NCBI RefSeq assembly: GCF_965638725.1
Contig: NC_134951.1
Span: 43,850,746 to 43,914,745 of the forward strand
DNA length: 64,000 nucleotides
From: Aptenodytes patagonicus
Lineage: Eukaryota; Chordata; Aves; Sphenisciformes; Spheniscidae
Reading direction: 5' to 3'
The translations under genes and the position numbers were made by a program. Below are positions 13,001 through 25,400 of the stretch, one piece after another. Each line of letters begins with the position of its first letter. The stretch's first letter is position 1. The notes beneath the pieces were generated by a model, which was not told where the DNA came from, ran no database searches, and saw only the letters and a program-made list of their open reading frames with translations.

Positions 13001-16000
13001 TCTTCTCCTTTGGCTTCGTCTGCCTCGTCACCTAGTCTGTATGCCAAAAACATCATTAAAAAGAAGGGAGAAGTAGTAGTTTCCTGGACAAGGTAATTTC
13101 TGATTTGATCTGTTTGATTGTTTTAGTGTTTTTTTTTAAACTATGTGATATACTGAAAAGTGGGAAGAAAAGGATATTTAGCTGATGGCTGAAGTTACTC
13201 GGTAGCTTTACATCCTTCTGTAAATAGTGGAGTGGGAGCCTCCTTCTATCTATGCAGGACGGCTTTACGAGACTGATGCCTTCTCTTGGAGTACCACTGA
13301 AAGGTGCCAAAGTCTATTTTATCCTTCTTCTCTAACAGTTGTCCAGGGTAAAACAAATTTAAGAGAAGAACTGATTTCATGTAATCCTATTAGCAGCCTT
13401 TGGAAGAGAACAATTTTTAGTCATTTCTTCAGTAGGTTAAATCAGATTTGCCTTAAAGAAGGTGATTTCCATACGTCATAACTAATTCCATCACTTACCC
13501 AGATCCCCCAAAACAAGAGTACTTTTTGCTTTTGTTTGTAAAGCTTATACGCTAAGGTAACAAGACCTACTATATTGTACTGTCTGTAATTTTTGTTTCC
13601 CCTGCCGTTTCCTTTCCTGTCCAAAATTTCCAGCCAGGCTTGGTAGGGGATGGAAGTCTTTGATGTTCCTACAAGGCCTGGTGTAGGAACAGTATTGGTG
13701 ACTGAGTAAAGGAGAGCAGCTGAAGATTTCCCCTGCTGAGAGAAGGCATGAGAGCAAACAGTTTTCTGTTTTGGGGTCTATGCTGCTCCATCTGCAGAAA
13801 TGTGCTAGTCAACCATTCAGCCCATATATTCCAGTCCATTAGTAGGATGTGAGTGACAAATGAGGCAACTGTATGTGTCAAAGATACGTGCAAAGTTATT
13901 GTGGTGTATTCTTATCCTTAAGAAACTATAGTTAGCAGGTTTTGCTGTTCTTGCTACAACTTGATACAATCAACGCTTTATAAAAGGGGTCCTAAAATTT
14001 TCAGGACAGACTTTTCTGAACTATATAGTTCTGAACTATAGTTCAGATTTAAAGTAAGTTTCTAGGTTGCATTTTAAAAGAAAATTACCTTCTTCATGGA
14101 AAAAAGACTGCGAAAGCTAATACGATTTTTAACATGCAAACCAGTGAGATAGGAAGAGATTATTAGAGTTTTCCTTATGAATATGACTAGGTTTTCTGTG
14201 TCAGTCTTTGTGCATCTTTGACCTATGCCTAAAAAAAAAGTAGTTTATTTAAATAACTCGTCATTACATTTTTCTTTGAAATGGAGGAAATTAAATATAA
14301 TTTATTGGAATATGGCATGTTTCAACCAAAGATACATAGTAGCTACTGTATAATGACTGTATCTATATACATTTTACATATACCTAAATTAATTAATGAG
14401 ACAAACAGCAAATCGGTGATATGCTCAAGAATAGACTCCTGGTCCTTCATGCTCATGTGAACAGTAGATGTGCTCCGAGTCTATTAGGCCGCTTACAGAA
14501 GTCAGACACCTCTTTGTTTAATCTTTGAACGTCAGCAGGCCTTAGGTGAAAGCCGCTGCCTAGCTGTGCAAACTGAGGCAAGTCTGCCTAGAACTACTGG
14601 CTGCTGTTGAATTTATGAGTTCTTTTCAATTCAAGTTTAAATGTCTGCTTTAGAAGCTTAAAACTCTTTTTGGTGACTTTGGGTTTGGGCTAACTCTATT
14701 GTAATAATCCTGCCCTTCCTGATAGGGTAGCATAATCTCCGCTACCGCTTGTTTGTACTGACTCTGTTACTCTGTGCTGGTAGAGGGGAGGATCCTCTGT
14801 AAGTTCATTGCTGCTGTTTGAACTCCTGTTCCGTAGTGTGGAAATACTCAGAATTTTATATATGCCTGTATGTATTTTTTTGTTTGTGTGCATGTACACA
14901 TACATATGTATTAATAGTTTAAAAACACATTTTTGCTATAGAAATGATGATCGAGAAATTCTACTGGAATGTCAGAGAAAAGGACCATCAAGCAAAACCT
15001 TTGTTTCCTTAGCCACTAGGCTGAACAAAAGCCCAAATCAGGTAGGTGTTATCATTCTTACATTTGATAACAATCATGTTGCTACATTTATGATTGCAGT
15101 TGAACAAAAACCTTTGGAGATTTTCTGCTAATTTGGAGTTGTTTTTTCCTCATGTCTTTTGTTGGGAAGTTCTTGAAAAAAGAACCTTAGATTCTCCCAG
15201 TTGTTACTTTTTAAAAATATACATTATAGGGACATTATGGTCCAGGGATTCTTCAGTACCTGTTTGATTGGTACCTTGAAACTGCTGTGTCCAATCATAA
15301 GCCAGGGACAACAGGATTGTTTCCCTTGTTGGATCAGCACTTAGATAAAGAAAGGTAATTTGGAGAGGCCCAAAGCCTTTGCACACATTTAATAGATCAG
15401 AAAAGGATTAAAATTAGAGCTGGAAAAAAAATACCAGGATTTTGCAGAAAGGACATTTTTCATGAAAATGTTTTTCCTTTTTTCTTTCACTTTTTAATTA
15501 AGAAACTTCAAAAGACAGAGGTCAAGTTGATGTAGAACATTTTCAGAGGTTTGCATATAACTTTGTACTTGTCTTGAATTGCTATCTTGATCTCTATCCT
15601 GCCAATCTAAAAAGGGAGAAACACCCATTTGAATAAGTTAGAAAATCCTGCGTGCTTGGGATTTGGCTTTTAGGATGTTGTGTTGTATGGTTACAGAGTC
15701 TTTGCGGGGTTTAGAAGCTGTTGGGGTGGATGGTTGGATAAAACAGAGTTATCTGTGCATTTATGCCACTCTTCCCAGTTAGCTGTTTGGTGGATGGTAG
15801 ATATGCTATAGCAATATGCGTATAGCGATAAGAAATACTAACTTACAATTGAATGAGGTCACTATGTAAGCTGTAGCTATGATCAACAAAAAGATGTTTG
15901 ACTCTCATCTACAGACCAGTTTTGTGAAATCGCTAGTAGGCAGATTACTCCATGATGAGCCATAAATACCTGAAGCAACAGTTGTACAAGAGGGTAGAAA

Positions 16001-16460
16001 ATAACCAATAAAGTGTGCTTTTTGTGGAGTACAAAATAAGCTTTTGTCCTTACATTTGAATCTTGCTCACAGTTATACCTGGCAAAATTCAAGTCTAATT
16101 GACCTGAAGCCTTCATTTTTTTCCTCCTTGTTGTAAGGAAACCTGCGTTAAACCAGTAGTTGGCTCTAGCTCTCTGTGATTAACCTGGAGGCTATTTCAC
16201 TTGTCAAAGGTATAGGAAGACTTCCTACATCCAATTAACCTGTTAACGGTGCTCCTAAAATTATCCCTCTAAAATTTACTGGAAGCAAATGAAAAACAAA
16301 ATAGTGGTCTTTTTAAAAAAACTTTATGCTGTCAGATCAGTCTGTCTTGGTAGGTGTGGAAATCTGCGGCCTTAATGATGTGTCTTTTTTTGTCCTCCAT
16401 TAGGTTTCAGAAAGATTCAAGCAGTTAATGAAGCTGTTCAAGAAATCCAAGTGCAAGTAA
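997..16460 (+). CDS. CASP8AP2: CASP8AP2 (FLASH), 5'-partial gene, six coding exons
   Basis: Spliced coding sequence: 997-1071, 2286-2401, 4991-7527, 10131-13092, 14942-15041, 16404-16460 (stop TAA). All introns are GT-AG and the joined exons total 5847 nt, a continuous frame of 1948 codons plus stop. The product matches my memory of human FLASH along its length: the coiled-coil segment ([19 protein letters not shown] and [20 protein letters not shown]), a long charged Lys/Arg/Ser-rich region, a conserved middle helical domain, the [20 protein letters not shown] block, tandem IDLT motifs and a C-terminal SANT/Myb-like fold. FLASH is known as a nuclear protein of histone locus bodies, needed with Lsm11/U7 snRNP for histone pre-mRNA 3' processing, binding NPAT and ARS2; it was first described as a caspase-8 partner. 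The first roughly 90 residues, including the Lsm11-binding LDIY motif, must be encoded left of the window. Human FLASH is 1982 residues, so this protein would be slightly longer. Gene identity is very secure; splice sites were chosen by consensus and frame. Confidence 0.96.
1072..2285 (+). other. CASP8AP2 intron
   Basis: GT-AG intron. Short open frames on both strands show no recognisable protein. A strong pyrimidine-rich tract precedes the acceptor. Confidence 0.85.
2286..2401 (+). CDS. CASP8AP2: CASP8AP2 coding exon, coiled coil continued
   Basis: A 116-nt exon lies between the acceptor AATAG (after a long pyrimidine tract at about 2221-2275) and the donor GTACAA. It encodes [19 protein letters not shown] and then [19 protein letters not shown], one of the best conserved stretches of FLASH. 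It ends in phase 2 (AG|G, Arg) and joins exactly to 4991. Confidence 0.93.
2402..4990 (+). other. CASP8AP2 intron
   Basis: GT-AG intron of about 2.6 kb, AT-rich with T runs (for example around 3195-3205 and 4649-4662). I see no other gene or identifiable repeat. Confidence 0.85.
4991..7527 (+). CDS. CASP8AP2: CASP8AP2 large exon 1 (charged region and Ala/Glu/Pro-rich segment)
   Basis: A 2537-nt exon after acceptor ATAAACAG, donor GTATTT. The first half encodes a disordered, very Lys/Arg/Glu/Ser-rich region (for example [20 protein letters not shown]). Next come the conserved motif [20 protein letters not shown] (about 6262-6320), an Ala/Glu/Pro-rich low-complexity stretch (about 6480-6950), and the conserved [20 protein letters not shown] followed by [11 protein letters not shown] near the end. 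LSPAKK and ISPLNSP look like proline-directed phosphosites. Reading on past 7527 gives a few extra residues and a stop at 7550; that is intron read-through, not a real C terminus. The exon ends in phase 1 (AAA G|AT). Confidence 0.95.
7528..10130 (+). other. CASP8AP2 intron between the two large exons
   Basis: GT-AG intron of about 2.6 kb. It contains a 55-bp tandem duplication (8080-8189) and otherwise unremarkable AT-rich sequence. Confidence 0.85.
8080..8189. repeat. 55-bp direct tandem duplication
   Basis: Two adjacent 55-bp copies (8080-8134 and 8135-8189), each starting TTTATCATTAATGAAGTA and ending GAGATAAAA. They differ at two positions (GGAGG versus AGAGC region). High identity implies a recent duplication within the intron. 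Confidence 0.92.
10131..13092 (+). CDS. CASP8AP2: CASP8AP2 large exon 2 (middle domain, SUMO-interacting motifs, NLS)
   Basis: A 2962-nt exon between acceptor TTTTTATAG and donor GTAATT. In order: the acidic [18 protein letters not shown] motif (about 10260-10313); a conserved helical domain from LEKIVHVIV through [17 protein letters not shown] to [16 protein letters not shown] (about 10550-10940); [20 protein letters not shown] (from 11351); [20 protein letters not shown] (about 11920-11980) with a serine cluster; [14 protein letters not shown] (about 12079-12120); two IDLT SUMO-interacting motifs with acidic flanks (12566-12586 and 12710-12730); and a bipartite basic nuclear localisation signal, KKRKK...KRQRK (about 12829-12890). 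The exon begins 44 nt upstream of the first start-like codon in its frame (TTG at 10175) and joins 7527 as AAA G|AT CTG. Confidence 0.95.
12566..12586 (+). other. CASP8AP2: SUMO-interacting motif 1 (YIDLTDD)
   Basis: The codons encode YIDLTDD, a classical hydrophobic-Asp-Leu-Thr SUMO-interacting motif with acidic flank. Human FLASH is known to carry several tandem motifs of this type in the same part of the protein. Confidence 0.75.
12710..12730 (+). other. CASP8AP2: SUMO-interacting motif 2 (FIDLTEE)
   Basis: The codons encode FIDLTEE, 48 codons after the first IDLT motif. Together they form a tandem SUMO-binding region upstream of the basic nuclear localisation signal. Confidence 0.75.
13093..14941 (+). 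other. CASP8AP2 intron
   Basis: GT-AG intron of 1.85 kb. It includes a small inverted repeat at about 14016-14047 containing CTGAACTATAGTTCAG. The open frames near 13056-13890 show no recognisable protein. Confidence 0.85.
14942..15041 (+). CDS. CASP8AP2: CASP8AP2 coding exon, SANT/Myb-like domain part 1
   Basis: A 100-nt exon after acceptor TGCTATAG, donor GTAGGT. With the preceding split codon it encodes [20 protein letters not shown] and then [13 protein letters not shown], the start of the C-terminal SANT/Myb-like fold of FLASH known to bind NPAT and ARS2. Almost identical in pattern to human. Ends in phase 0. Confidence 0.95.
15042..16403 (+). other. CASP8AP2 intron
   Basis: GT-AG intron of 1.36 kb between the two SANT-domain exons; nothing else recognised. 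Confidence 0.85.
16404..16460 (+). CDS. CASP8AP2: CASP8AP2 terminal coding exon
   Basis: A 57-nt coding part of the last exon after acceptor CCATTAG. It encodes [18 protein letters not shown] and TAA at 16458-16460, completing the SANT/Myb-like domain. Human FLASH ends in nearly the same residues. Confidence 0.95.
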   Translation, partial: VSERFKQLMKLFKKSKCK

Positions 16461-19440
16461 ACTTGCCACCAAGTTGCTTCACGGTTACAGGGTTTAGCTG
16501 TTACCAGCAACGATGGGCTACAACCACTGCATTCATATGGTGGGATTAGTGGGAGGTATCCAAGCCAGAACACCGAGTTTGGTAACTCTGATGCACTGTT
16601 AACTATTTACTTCCCTGTCCATGTTTCCTCTGAAGTGCTTTATCAGAATAACACAGAGGGAACTTTACAAACAAACTGGCTAGGAAAGAATGTGCACATA
16701 CAAATGGAGCAGTATCATTTCAAGGGGGTGACATCTCCTGCTGGTTACATGCGTTCTATAAGCAAAGACAAGGGCGTGCAGTCAAGTGAAAATGGTGGCT
16801 CTTGCTTAACTTGTCGGAAGTACTGCATATGGTGATGTTGAACTATGATTTTAAGAAGTAAAAGTGCTTTGGAATCCAGTTGGTAGATAACCCTGGAAAA
16901 TGACAGGTACGTCATCTTGGTTACCTTGAAACATATTTTAAGAAGTTAGGCCTTTTTTCTTTTAAAATAAGGTAGGGCAATGATAGCAGTAATTCCAAAA
17001 CCTGCTTATCTAGTAATCGGATTCTGATGGTAAGGAATAGGTGGTTCTTGCTTCTTTGTCAGTTGCTCATAGTGGGTTTCAAGGAGAGAATCTGGCACTG
17101 AGTGTAGGGTTTGTCTTCAACTTCAAGCACATTATCTAAGCCATTTCTTAATGACTCCAGTGTTCAACAGAGATGAATGAATTTCTCTTTGAGGGTGCCC
17201 ATCTGTCGTCATTGACAATGGAGAAAATCGAAGCCAATTGTCTAGTCTAGACCCCTAACTTTCCGATTTTTGAAGTCAAATAAAATGAGTTCCAACCTCT
17301 GTGAGAGAGTGAAGCCAGTCATTAATGCAGTGACCGGTTTTTCACTTTATTTTATATTGTGAAATGCTGCAATGAGTGTTCATTTACAAAGAACTGTCTT
17401 GCAGTTAAAAACGTTTTGCAGTTCTGATGATATTTAAAAAGACTTAGTAGTAAATTTTGAATAGTTGGGTTTTTTTTTTTCCCATGAAAAATGTATTGGA
17501 ATTTTTTTAATTTTTTTTTTTTCCTTTGGAAAAGGCTAATATGTTTTTCTGCTCCAAATTACATCTGGAAAAGGTACTTAAGTTAGGTCTTCAACATAAC
17601 GAACATTCTGTTTTGTTAAAAAAAAAAAATAAAAATTGACAAGTGATTTTTCTTTTTAAAATTAATTTAGAAACAGACCTTTACAGTTTTATAAAATATG
17701 ACTTTATACTTACTAACAGGGAGAAAAACTTTTCTGTAAAAAAAAAAGCAGTTTCAAAAGCTAGTCAACTTGGCATGTTTTGACAGCAATTGTATCTATC
17801 TTTACAAGTTGTTTAGTACATTAGAAATTCATTATGTTCTATTTTAAAGAACTCTTATAACTACTTCCAGTTTTACTAGTACATGCTAAAAGTGTGTGTG
17901 TGTGTGTATACATGTATACACACACACATCTCATATATATTGCTGATTTATCCCAAATTTCTAAGAAGTTGGGTTTTGGGTTTTTTTTTCTTCCCCCTAA
18001 GAAGCATTCTTGGAAGTTGCACAGGTTTTTGTATTATGAATTCATTGATGTTTGAGGTTTTATTCTTTATTGAGGATTGGAATTGCTGTAGTCTTTATTC
18101 AGTCAGAACATCTGCTGAGTTTAGTTAGACTTCATTTAAGAGCCCCACCTAAGTGCATTGCCTTTCAACTTGGATTAAACTGGCTTTTTTTCAGAATCCA
18201 ATGACCGCTTCTTCAGTTTCAGCATAATGGTTTTTTGTTCCCTCCCCAACTAATGGGACAGACATCTCATTCTAATAAACCATCAGATAATTTGTCAGTG
18301 ATGGTGCCACTGGCACCTATGGAGTATTGTAAACATGACCTGTGGAACGGATTGTCATGCTGCCAAACAGTGGATCGTCCTCGTTTTAGGCAGTGCTCTG
18401 GAAACTGTTACAAGGAATGACTTGAGTAGGCGATGATGTCAGTTCTGGCAGTCTTCCATCTTACGTGCTTGCTTCTACAGCGTTTGCTTTTGATGATCAA
18501 GTGTCATCTTCCACGCTACGCCAGCAGCGCCTAGTGATTTCAGTGGGGGATTGGTATACCTACCCATGCTTATTCTTAACAAACATTTGTGACAATTGTT
18601 GGAGATTTAAATCTAACTGAATCTGTTCTCAGAATAGTCAGTTTGCAGAGTAGCGTTCATGTTTGTGGAGAAATCAGACTCTACTAAGAGTATTCTTTTA
18701 ACCATATCCTTAGTGATCAAAACGTGCACAGTACTGAAGGCACTGAGGGAAGTAGCTTCTCTCCACTTAAGTGCTTCCTCTCTGTCTTGAAAAAGCAGGC
18801 AGTATTTTATTACAAAGTTGTTTATTCCTTGTCTGTGTTTATTTACTTTCTTATCTGTACAGGTGATGGGGGGGCGGGGTTTGACTGTTTTGGGTCTGAC
18901 TTGGATTCCTTTTTTGTAAATTACGAAACTTTTTTTTAATGTTCTGTCTATTGTAAGTATGTGTACAGGTTCCTACATGGTCATGTAAAATATCTGATGT
19001 GTGTATATATATAAATATATGTATAAAAATAGAGAGAGCTTTGTTTAGCCAAAGATGATTTTTTTAACTATATAAAACTCCAGGTTTATTTTGTATAAAC
19101 TAAATAGTTTGCTTACTGTAAGAGTAATGCAAAAAATAAAACTAAAATTCACACACGTATGTTCTTGTTGAACAAAGGTTGGCTTGGAGTGGTTTTGTAC
19201 CATTGTTTGTAATTTATTTCTCCAACAAGAATTTTGATACATATATGCAAAACGTACTGTATGTAAATCTACAGTCTTATTTGTGAAACCTCAGGTAAAT
19301 GAAAACATTTTCTAGAACTGTTGGCTAATGGCTTGACAACTACAAATGCTGTGAAGCAGCATTAAAATTGACTTCTGTTAGTTTGTATAAATGAGTAGCT
19401 ATGTTGACATTCTGGCCAATAAACATGGAAGTAATCAGAT
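16461..19440 (+). other. CASP8AP2: CASP8AP2 3' untranslated region (extent uncertain)
   Basis: Sequence after the CASP8AP2 stop has no coding signal and is AT-rich with long T and A runs. AATAAA polyadenylation signals occur at 17279-17284, 17628-17633, 19135-19140 and 19418-19423, so several mRNA ends are possible. I take the last as the outer limit by inference. The region contains a 32-bp perfect palindrome at 17897-17928. Confidence 0.55.
17897..17928. repeat. 32-bp perfect palindrome of TG/CA repeats
   Basis: A (TG)n run turns through GTATACATGTATAC into a (CA)n run. The two arms are exactly complementary over 16 bp each with no spacer. It lies in the CASP8AP2 3'UTR and would fold as a perfect hairpin in RNA or a cruciform in DNA. 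Confidence 0.9.
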
Positions 19441-22400
19441 GCTGCTCTGATGCAATTACTGCTCCAAATACATACTGCTTATTTCTTAGTGGGCATGACT
19501 GGATCAGAAATTGGACAATTTCACAAACTACATAAAACCTTTAAACCACAATTAGAACCTACAACTTTCCTCTTTTTTCTAGAAACGGTGGGTCAGTGTT
19601 GAGTGGAACATTACAAAGGAGAAAGACCTTTTTGTATCCAAGGCTTTTCGCTGGAAGAGTATATATAGCTGGCAGCCCTTTGAGAGTCTTACTCCAATTC
19701 TCTATTGAGGAATAGGTCTGCTTCTATCCAACACACGTATTTTCACAGGATGCAGTTTAAAAACTCTTAATGGACACGGGTATTGGAAAATTTTCCAAAG
19801 TGGAAATTCAGAGAGCAGGGTTTATGGAATTGTGCATAGTAGTGAAATCCTAGAGCGCTGGGTATTGAATTTTGAGGGATTCTCTCTAAGGCATAGTCTG
19901 TTGCCAGCTAACTGTCCACATTTAATAGTTGACTGGCTTAAAGGCATTTCTCTTAGGTGTCAATCCAGCAACCCATAGCTATTTGCAATAAGTCTTTCCT
20001 CTAATTGTCCTCACTCTAAAACCAGCTGCAGAATAATCTTTAGCAATCTGTCTTCATGAAGGGAAGCAGCAGTACGAAAGCATGCCAAGAAACAGGTTTA
20101 AGGATTCCTTAGACGAATCTATGAAATGAATCAAGAGGTGTTTCAGGAGCAAAGATGGCTTTGCTATGAAAGATGGATAAAGTTTCAGTGGTGGCTGGCA
20201 CATCCTCTCCCATCAGAGTTTTAAAGTATGTGCTGTGCCACCAAAAGCAAACCCATCTGAGTTACAAGAGATAATACAGGGAATAAAATAAATAGAGAAA
20301 TACTTCAACAGAAATGAAGTTGCACAGCTCTTGTTAAACTAAAGAGGCCCATGGTTTGAATCTGCGAACTGGAACATAGTTGTCCATATTATCGAATTAA
20401 TTAGTGTGGTCTTTGATAATTAGCCCAGTTCAAAACTGTGCAGCTATCCTTGACACAGTTTAGACAGCAGTGTGGAGCAGGGGCAGGTCTCAGTAGGCAG
20501 TTTGGATGTGGGCATCCTGGTGTGGGTATCCAAGGGTATAGCTGTGCCAGTGCTGAGGGCTGCAAAGACGTCCCTGGCCTGTTTTGTTTCATATTGTAAA
20601 GGTAAGGTAGCCTTCGTCCTCCTGTGAAAGGAGGAGCAAGTCTAGCACCGGTAATGTTCGTCTCTAGTAAAATGGAACAATCTGCAAGTTCAAGTGAGGT
20701 GACTTTTTTAGTGAACCAAGGGTTTTCTGACCAGTCAGGTTATGCTGTACATGGAGTGGTTTTGGCTAAAGGCGGGTAAAATTCTGCACTCTCATCCTGG
20801 CATGTCAGTATGCCTATACCTGAATTGCCTCAGTCACAGCCTGTTGTCCAGCTCACTCTTCCACGTGCATTGGCTTCAGAGTTTTATGATGGGTTCGATG
20901 AGACGGCAGAAAGCATGTACTCTTTGAAGTGGTTTTGACCCTGTAAATGTTAGCTGTTTTGAATGTCAGAATAGTAATATACTAGTACAAGGAAATGCTA
21001 CTGCCTGTGTTATATGAGGATTACAATTAGATCGTACATGTATCCTTTTCTTGTTTTTAAATCTGTGAATTCCTGACGAGAATGTCAAAAGCTGCAATGC
21101 TATGAAAGGTGTATTTGGACCTAATATTTTGAGGTATATTTTGAGAACTTATTTTGTAATTGCTGCCACTTATGATTTAGGTGCTGTCATGGGCAAGACA
21201 GAGTAAACACCCCGTTCTGGATTTGGATGCTGGGGTTTACTGAAGAACCAACAAGATCAGAGCTTCTACCCTGCTTGGTTGTCTCCAACCCCTGCCCCAG
21301 CACTACGTTCCCTGGGTCTCCACTTCCCAGCAGGAAGGTCGCTGCTGGTCTGGGAAGGTCAGGCATGAAGTTGTGCTGGTTCCTGCTGTGCCACTGCTCA
21401 GTTACCCATCTCAGGTGTCACTGGCGAAGGTCCCATCCCTCTCATCTCCAGGATATTCCCTGCCCCCCCCAACCCACCCACACCCACACACACGCTGCCT
21501 GTTAGCATTCACAGTGTAAGCTGATTTCACCTATGGCAGATGCTTGTAGCAAGGAAGTGTCCTCAGCCACCACAGATTCTTGCTCATCTCCAAATGCAAA
21601 GGACTACACCACACTCCTGTTCTTGTTCCCAATTCCTCCCACCACCCCTGTGCCCCGGCCCTGCTTCCCTTCCACATACAATTAATTGTACCGCCCATTA
21701 ACAAGCTTGCATGAGCAGCCCTTTAACAACACCAATTATTCTGCTGCTAAAGCAGAAACGCGGCAAATTGTCTCTAAGCAGCCTACTGTCCCCTCCCCTG
21801 TCCCCCAAGAAAACCAAAACCGTAAACCAGGTTACTCTGAGGGCAGAGCGAGGTAGGCAGCCTGTGGTTCTGGTGCTGTGACCTGCTGAGGGGGAGAGGA
21901 AGTGGGACAGAAATGTGCTGGGCCAAGAACGAGCTGCTTCTGCAGTGAGCGACAAAGCGCGTTCTCCGACAGGATGAATAAATCACAGGTGCTGCAGCTC
22001 TTGCCCAGTTCTCAAGCCTTCACAGTGAGCAGAGCTGAAGAGGGTGCTCCTGAGAAACACCCGGGAGCTGTGGAAGCCACTGGAGATGCCGGATCAACGC
22101 CTTCTGGTGAGGCAGCACAGGGCACCCAGGCCTGAGTCAAAGCTCTGAGACAACTGAAGCGGCAAGGTTCAGTCCTCAGGGACTTTGTGACCGAATCTGG
22201 AAAGAAGAGGCATGAAAATAAAATACCAATGTCAGGTACATGAGAGTACATGGGCTTGAGAGAGAGTGTGAGAGCGTATGGATGAGGAGGTCTGGGTGGT
22301 TTGGATGAATACTAACAGTCTCTCAGGAGCAGAAAGTGTAGCGCTACTGCCCCTAAAGCATTTGTCACGTATGCATAAACCATACATCTGCTGCATCAGA

Positions 22401-25400
22401 CTGAGGCTAGAGGAAAGATGCTGTAGCCACCTCATGTGCTGCAGGGCCAGGCTCTGAAGGCATATTTAAACAGGACTTTCAGGGAGACGAGTACAGCTTG
22501 TGCGATAGAGAAGGATGCGCTGGTACACAAATCTGAGACAATCCCAAAGAAGAGGTGGGGCTACTGTCTTTTGAGAACTGGCCACTAGTGGGTTACTAGT
22601 GGGTTAGTGGGGATACCTTTAGGGAGAAGAGGCTGAAGTGGAAATCAGTCACACACCTTGTAGGATGGAAGAAAAGGGCCAGAAGTTCTGGAGCAAGAGA
22701 GAAAAAAAGTGGGTATTTGGGATTTCCATAAAATTTAGGCCTAGGCAGTACTAGGCAGCAGAAGCTCTTAGTATCAGAACCTCAGCTCTGGTGGCCCTGA
22801 TTTCTCAAAAAACCCCATTTTGGCAACTCGCCTTCCCTTTTTAGACCTTGTTTCTCACAGATACCAATTCTGAATGGGCTTGAGAGTGGCTCTTTAACCC
22901 AGCTGAAGAGGGTTACTGTGCCGAAAGCCTGTGTTTCTAACTAAAGACTTGAGGCTCGGTTCCTGCGGCCTCCATTTTCAAAGACTCAGTCTAACGCATC
23001 CTAAATTAACTCACCAGGCAACAGAGTATGAAATCGGACATGACCGATCGATCCTTGAGCATTGATTCAAAGCAAAACTAATGGAATGTAAAGAAAATGT
23101 AAGAACCTATCGTACTGTAAAGGGTGCCTAGTTAGCCATTTTACAAAATAAAATTTCATTTGGGAGCTGGGTGGAGGCGTAATATTTGAAGAACTGACTA
23201 AAACAAGGCATAGGGACGTTGCAAACTATTGCTGTACAGATCGAGCCTTGAGGGAATGGCTTTGTTAGATGCCACTGACTAAAATAATTGCATGATAATT
23301 TTGGCTAGAGGCACCATCCTATCATCTGATGATTTCTAAACCATGCACGGATAGTTTAGACTGAGTGATCTTGGCATCCAGCTACAAAGAACCGAGAAGT
23401 CCGCTCAGCATACCACGTCTATGCTTTGGCTCTTGGGAAAAAACCAGATGTCCTAGCACTGTCAAAGGAAGGTCTCTGAGCTATAGAAACCAGCAGCGCT
23501 GCGTGCTCCTTCTGCAATGCTCTAAGATAGACTAACCAGGGGCTTTCTCCTAAGGTAAGCGGCAGTAAAATAATTCTTCCTAGGGCAGTACGGAGCAGGC
23601 AGGTCCCTGTCAGACTTGAAGCAATGCGAATTAAACCCAGGAGTATTTGCATCTTAGCATTTAACTTCTTCTGACAAGAAACTTAAGATTTAACTCTGGT
23701 TTTTCGAATCACAGCTGATGAAAACCTGGCATAGGTTTAATACAGAAGTGATTTGAATAGTGGCAAATGATCAAATGAACTTTAAAATAAAGAAGTAATA
23801 AAAACAAGAAATAAAGAAACTTCCTCCAAGAGAAATGGTTCTAACTGATTACATGCATGAATTTTTATTGTTTGAAATAACCATACAAAAATATTTGGAC
23901 AGACACAAAGGTAGTCAGATGGTATAATGAGCAATGTCTCAGGTATGTACTATCTATACTAAAAATGGTTTATTTCTACTATACTAGGCTAGTATACTAG
24001 AATACTAGAATTTCTAGTACATAGTATACTGGAAATAATTATCATCAATATTTGAGATTACAATCTTACAGTAAACTGAAATTACTCTGTTAGACAGAGC
24101 TCAAATAAAACCAGGGAAGGGAAAGCTGAAAAAATTGGAAGCACATTGCTGTGACAAGGTTGTAGAGTAGTTTGGGCTGATTTCTGGCTTTCGCAGCTCT
24201 AGACTAACTTCTTTACTTTATACACAACGTTCACCATGTCAATATTCATACTGCAGTTCTACCAGTGCAGATTTGAGGGAAAGTGTCTTGGTATAATAAG
24301 CTCACTTGGAGAGTGAATTAGACCACTCCTATAATTACTCTCCCCTGTCGGCTGTTATAAAGGAAAGGCGAGGATAGAGTTGTTGAAATACTGGTAGAAA
24401 CAACTTAAGAAACAAGCACATCTATACAGCCAGAGTGATATGTTTATACTCTTCTTCTTGTCCTCTTACCCCGAATGGTTGCATTCACTTTCTGTTCGAA
24501 AACGGGCAACAATAATTCCTACTGCTAGACGAACGCTATCGTTCCATCTTTGGGATTAAAACATGTCTCCTTTCCCTTTTATTCCTTCATTTACTTTTTA
24601 GCATCTCACTTGGGGTTTTTTGCAGAGTCTATCAATTTCAGTGAGGGACCAGCCATCCGCAAGGCAGCAAATGTACCCAAAGCTCCTTCGCTTAACTGTT
24701 GCGTTGCCATCATTCGGTCACCTTTCAGGGGAGGTGGTACAGAGCAATCAGCGAGTGTCACCCGCTCGTACTTGGCCTCTTGAGTACTCTGGGTTTGGGA
24801 GCTTGCTCTCTGTAAATCTTGATTTCTCACTTTACTGAAGGTGAACTATTCTGTATCAGCACTTCCAAGCTTGGAAAAACAGGTTCAACATTGTTAGCTT
24901 GAAATGTAACGTTCTCTAGTAAACACTTCAACATATGAACATCTTTACACCCACCCAACCTGTGACATTGCAACAATTTGATATCTGCTCTGAATAAAAT
25001 CCATATGAAGTCAGAAGAAAGATCTGACATTTTTCCTTAAAGATGAGGAAAATGGACTACAATAATTGTTGCTGACTCTTTTTTCATGTATCTTATTTCA
25101 ATGATATACATGGGACTAAAGGAGTGGGGAAAGAAGATATTCCAGGTGCCTCACAGCACCTAAGAAGTTGCTTGACTGGCTAGGTTTCCTCCACCTGTGT
25201 CAAAAGGGAAGTTCATCGTGAAAATTCAAATTTGCAGAGAAAAACCAAAGCCCAGAGATGTAATAGTCTGTAGGATGCCTATGCAGAGAATGACTGCACT
25301 GTTGGTTACAATTGAAAATCTTTACTTGCAGTGTGGATAAATACAGCCTCCAAGCAGAACCATACTACATGGGATCATATCATAAACCATAACCAAGCTA

